NCBI RefSeq assembly: GCF_964275005.1
Contig: NC_092699.1
Span: 23,112,333-23,176,332, forward strand
Reading direction: 5' to 3'
Length of the DNA stretch: 64,000 nt
Origin: Diadema setosum
Taxonomy: Eukaryota; Echinodermata; Echinoidea; Diadematoida; Diadematidae
Part shown: one piece after another, positions 59,824 to 64,000 of the stretch
How positions within the stretch are numbered: position 1 is the first letter of the stretch
How the letters are laid out: every line of letters starts with the position of its first letter
The notes under the pieces: generated by a model
The model's input: only the letters and a program-made list of their open reading frames with translations
The model's database searches: none
What the model was told of the DNA's origin: nothing
Program-made: the position numbers and the translations under genes

Positions 59824-62800
59824 ATCCCTTTGTTTTGTGTTGGAGACCACATTGCTTTGACTGGCAACTTGGACTTGAAATTACAAATGTTAAAGTGAAG
59901 ATGGCTCTTAAAAGACCGCATGGCCATGTTTGATTTTTTTTTTTTACAATATAAAGACCTATTGGTAAATATTCATTCACATATCCTTTCCAATCAACTT
60001 ACTTGGACACGCCGACACCACACGAAATTTTCAATTGGTTGCATGACAGAAACAATTTCATCTGAATTATGTAGGACTGCATAAAGAATTGGACTTCACG
60101 AATATTTCTCAATATTATATTATACTTCAAGTCGCTACTTAACATTATTTTCGTTGTCGATCACTGAAAATGAGAATGGAATCTGGTCGAAACGATTCCC
60201 GATTTATCTTTGTAACTGTATATTGATCGAATCCACGCGGCCACTCGTGGGAAGTTGAACAGCGCTATCAGTCACTTGACGTATATCGCCAAAAAACTGA
60301 ATATCAATGTAAATTTGTGTTGTGTATAGCATACATAGATAGATTTAAGTTTCGCACAGGATCTTCGGATCTTCCGTGTGGCAGAATCGCTTAGCACGCT
60401 GCGTGTTTATAATGCCCGACCGGAAGGAGAGAAGTTAATCGAGTCCCGCAGGACTTTTTCCTTTTATTTCTTTTTTCTTTTCTTTTTTTCAGCAGTTCAG
60501 CTTCACTCTGATGTCATGAACACAGCTACTCTATTTCCCTTGTTTTGTATTGGAGTTTGGAGGTTGGGTTTGCTTCATTAATTTTGTCACGCGTAATGTT
60601 GTAAATTGCCCCTTGAAACAGTGCCACGCTTGCTACCATTCTTTTTCTCTTTCCTTTTCTCTTCATTTAGATTTTGTTCTTGTTATACTGTAGCAGGATA
60701 TTTAGGAACGTGTACGTTTACATAACTAACAGGAATGGGAACTGAATTAATTAACTCTAGTCCAGGTGTATGGCGTCTCGCTTATCTGTTTAGAATTCCA
60801 GGTTGTTATTGTTTGACAAAAACGGAGTTAAAGACAGGCAGGGAAGGAAGTGACTTGATATTGCTTCATATTATATGAGGAATTTCGGGCAATACCTTTC
60901 CAATTAGTGTAGTGATTTTGACAGGGTTCTCTGTCGTTTATTTTCGTCATGGCTGTTTCACTAGTTTAGCCATAGGTGATAATTATGTGTTGTTGGCATC
61001 TGGGAGAATAGAACAGATCAGTACCAAACTGGAATAGCCCTATAAGCAATGTGGTAAGCATTCAATTTGTTGCATTATCTTTCTTCTTTAAAGTCAATCA
61101 CTACTGATCGAATTACACCATATAATATGGCACGTTTCACTGGTAGTTTAGGAAAAGGGAGCTAATTCAATGCAAGATACAATGATATGTGCTACCATTG
61201 ATTTTAGAGAAGTCATTGTGGTGTGGTGCTGGTGGTGGTAAGGGAATCATTGCTTTTAAATTAATGAGACAATCCTTGGAACTTTGCATCAAGAATATAA
61301 TGCATGTTCGTGCGGCGTTTTTTTTTTTTAATCCTGACGTGGACATTATTTTTCTTTATCTTGTTTTTAATTCAAGAATGTTATATCTGAATATGTCCGA
61401 TTTAGTTACGGTTTCAATGCATCTTGTTTACCATCTTCTCTGACATTAAATTGATGGTTTTTAAATTTGATATTGTCTGTCTATTTGTCTGTTTATGCTC
61501 ATAAAACACTGCTATAACAACTAAAACATTTGTTTCACTTGTCACACGCAATGCTATGGATTGCAGTTGTGCATGCAGTTTTCCTTTTGCCACCTCTCGT
61601 TTTTCTCTCCCCTTTTCCCTCACTTTGGTTTTGTTATACTGCAGATGGGAATGATTACAATAACATAACCCAACTTGAAGTAGGAATGAGAACTGAATAA
61701 ATTAACTCTAGGCCAGGTGTATATAGCGTCTCGCTCATCTCTTTGAAATTTCAGGTTGTCATTGTTCTATCAACGGAGTTGAAGACAGGCTTTATGTTGC
61801 TATAGAGGTATCTAGCTCCACATGAATGGAATGCATACGCTGTTTAGTATTAGTAATGAACTTTTTCATGTCCATCCCTGCCAAGAAAAGTGTGTTTGAC
61901 GGGGTTCTGTGTCATTGTGCCTATGAGAAAGCAAAGTTTTATTTTCGCCATGGCTGTTTCTCTATGCGTAGCCGTGAGTGATGGATGTTGTTGGCATCTA
62001 GCTGGGCAGTAAAAAACCGAGTATCATGCTATAATACCCCCCCCCCCCGTTAGGTTCTAAGCGTTCAATGTGATATATATTTCTTCTTCATTATGTCAAT
62101 CACTGCTGATGGAATTACAGAATTATGCTATGACACGTTTCACTCAAAGCTTAAAAAGCAAAGTTTATGCACTATACAAGTAATGGTGCATGAATCCTAT
62201 AGACCATTGATTTTAGATGAGAAATTATGATATGCCTATAGTAGGGATGTCATTGATTGGGAATTAATGACACGATTAAGCATTTTCATAATCCTTATCC
62301 TTCACTCTAACCTCCGTGAAAATATCATATTTGAATTCAACCAATAAGATGGTAAAAAATGCATGCATTCATGTTTTATCAATATACAATGTATGGACTT
62401 TCCAAACATTCAACAGCGATTATCTCAAAATGAACATTGTGTGGGTTAGCACTATATTGCATCGACCCCTTCAATTGTCTATCAAGTTCATGTCGATGTT
62501 TTCTAATTTGATGACGTCATCATACTAGAAGTTGTGATTAAAGGCAAGATATCAAAATCAGCGAAGATTACTAATCGCTGCCTCATGTTCCTGTGTTTGA
62601 TCGTCCAGTCAATACCAAACTGACGACATACGTTGAATATGTTATACTTTGAACAATTGTCTATCAAGTCCATGTCGATGTTTTCTAATTTGATGACGTC
62701 ATCATACTAGAAGTTGTGATTAAAGGCAAGATATCAAAATCAGCGAAGATTATGTGTTATGTCTATGGGGGGATTTTTTTTTTTTTTAACCATGCATAGA

Positions 62801-63365
62801 CGATAACGCTCAAGCACTTTTACCTCACTTGATTTTGCTTCATTTCCTCTGAAACTTAAGTATGTTGTAGCTGAGACAATAAGCTGCAGTAATCATACAT
62901 TTTTTTTTTCAAATCTTCTCATCAGGTTGACAATTTTGCAGCTTAAAACTGAAAATGAGAATGGAAGGTGGACGAAACGATTCCTGATTCATCTTTCACA
63001 TACATAAGTTTACGTTCCTCATATTTTCTCGTCGAGACGTATGGCCGAGTGGTTAAAGGCGACGTCTCAGAGACGTGAGGTTGCACACATTCATTCATTC
63101 ATTCATTTTCATTTTCATTTCATTTATTTCATTCCTTCTTTCTTTTTCGTCAAACATAACACGAAATGTATCAGAAGATATAACATAGGCATGTATTCGA
63201 CTTTACATGGTAGATAATGGTTAACAAATACGAAATTATACATGCATACCGGCAAAATACAAAGTTATGTTTGGAGGATAAAAAAAAAAAGAAAGAACTG
63301 AGAGGTTCACTGAAAAGCATGCTTGTAAATTGTGAACCACTCAAAAGGATTCTTGTGAATACATT

Positions 63366-63405
<40 letters not shown>

Positions 63406-64000
63406 GACAGGAGAGAACAAGACAGTAGAAACACAACGACATTACATGACTTTACAGTAGGGTATACCATGACACATGCGGGTTCGAACCCCACAAGATC
63501 ACGAAACAAAATACTTAGCCATTTTACTTTTTTTTTTCTTCAGTGGTGTATTACATATTCGTCCATGTAGAAATCACGTTCGTATAGAAACGCACCTATA
63601 CACACACACACACAATATCCCTCTTTCTTGTGTTGGAGACCACATTGCTTCGATTGCTGCAAAATTTTGCAGGCTGACTTTATCAAACCGATTATAGTAT
63701 AAGTAATGACAACTACGGAGGTGTTGTACTTTGAACAATTGTCTTTCAAGACCATGTCATTGTTTTGTACTTTGATGACGTCATCACACTGAAAATTGTG
63801 ATTAGAGGTAAAGACGCAAAATCGGACAAGTTTACGTGTTATGTCTATGGGAGGTGATTTTTCTTTTAAACCATGCATTGACTTGACAACGTTTAAGCAC
63901 CTTTATCTCAGCTGATTTTGCTTCGTTTCCTCTGAAACTAAAGTATGTTGTAGCTGAGACAATAAGCTGCAGTAATCATGCATTTTATTCTTTGAAATCT
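56250..64000. repeat. 9-kb tandem unit, copy C (cut by the window edge)
   Basis: 7.75 kb of a third copy. It retains the segments missing from A (~39710) and from B (~49574), so it is the most complete version. It differs near 56960-57000, where a short stretch resembles the 2-kb units more than copies A and B do. Six TGACGTCA sites are in view. The array continues to the right. Confidence 0.95.
63091..63471 (-). mobile_element. Retroposon insertion, copy C
   Basis: Same insertion with ACACAT flanks at 63085-63090 and 63472-63477; the internal tract is 31 T. Confidence 0.75.

Noticed and set aside
33877-64000. LTR retroelement as the source of the 2-kb and 9-kb units
   Set aside because: The direct repeats have no TG…CA ends, primer-binding site or polypurine tract, and no gag- or pol-like text was seen; the units are plain tandem repeats.

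Overview
The window looks like genomic DNA from a marine invertebrate deuterostome, most plausibly an echinoderm such as a sea urchin. This is an inference from spliced eukaryotic genes with GT-AG introns, an AT-rich background, many CA/GT, TA and poly-C/poly-G tracts, dense foldback-type MITEs, and a 100-N scaffold gap at 18549-18648. I see no bacterial-type operons, no CRISPR array and no recognisable LTR or viral element.

Layout. 1-1.7 kb: a ~200-bp satellite with two alternating variants, entering from the left edge. 1.7-9.7 kb: apparently non-genic, with at least seven inverted-repeat elements. 9.7-19.2 kb, minus strand: a gene for the pore-membrane nucleoporin POM121. Five C-terminal exons join in consistent phase and give 847 codons plus a stop. 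A sixth, N-terminal membrane exon lies right of the gap; its 3' end is unresolved and middle exons may be missing. 18.0-18.55 kb: a diverged 71-bp satellite that runs into the gap. 20.1-26.0 kb: a 5.9-kb foldback element whose arms are arrays of ~155-205-bp units in opposite orientation. 26-33 kb: simple repeats, a tRNA-like relic, a piggyBac-type non-autonomous element and a possible regulatory cluster.

33.25 kb, plus strand: exon 1 of a beta-tubulin gene (19 codons, then a donor). No further tubulin exon is present, so intron 1 is at least 30.7 kb here unless the assembly is wrong. The intron is almost all satellite: short hairpins at 33.88-34.11 kb, two 2.0-kb tandem units at 34.14-38.17 kb, and a tandem array of 9.03-9.05-kb units from 38.17 kb to the right edge (2.86 copies). 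The 9-kb unit appears to be the 2-kb unit split and enlarged by extra modules. Many modules start with tRNA-Leu- or tRNA-Met-derived segments, and all units carry TGACGTCA palindromes. A retroposon insertion with a 6-bp target duplication is shared by all three 9-kb copies, so it predates their amplification.

The two host genes are unrelated in function: a nuclear-pore anchor and a cytoskeletal subunit. The most unusual feature is the hierarchical tRNA-derived satellite inside the beta-tubulin intron. All calls come from reading the sequence; no alignment, fold or database search was run.
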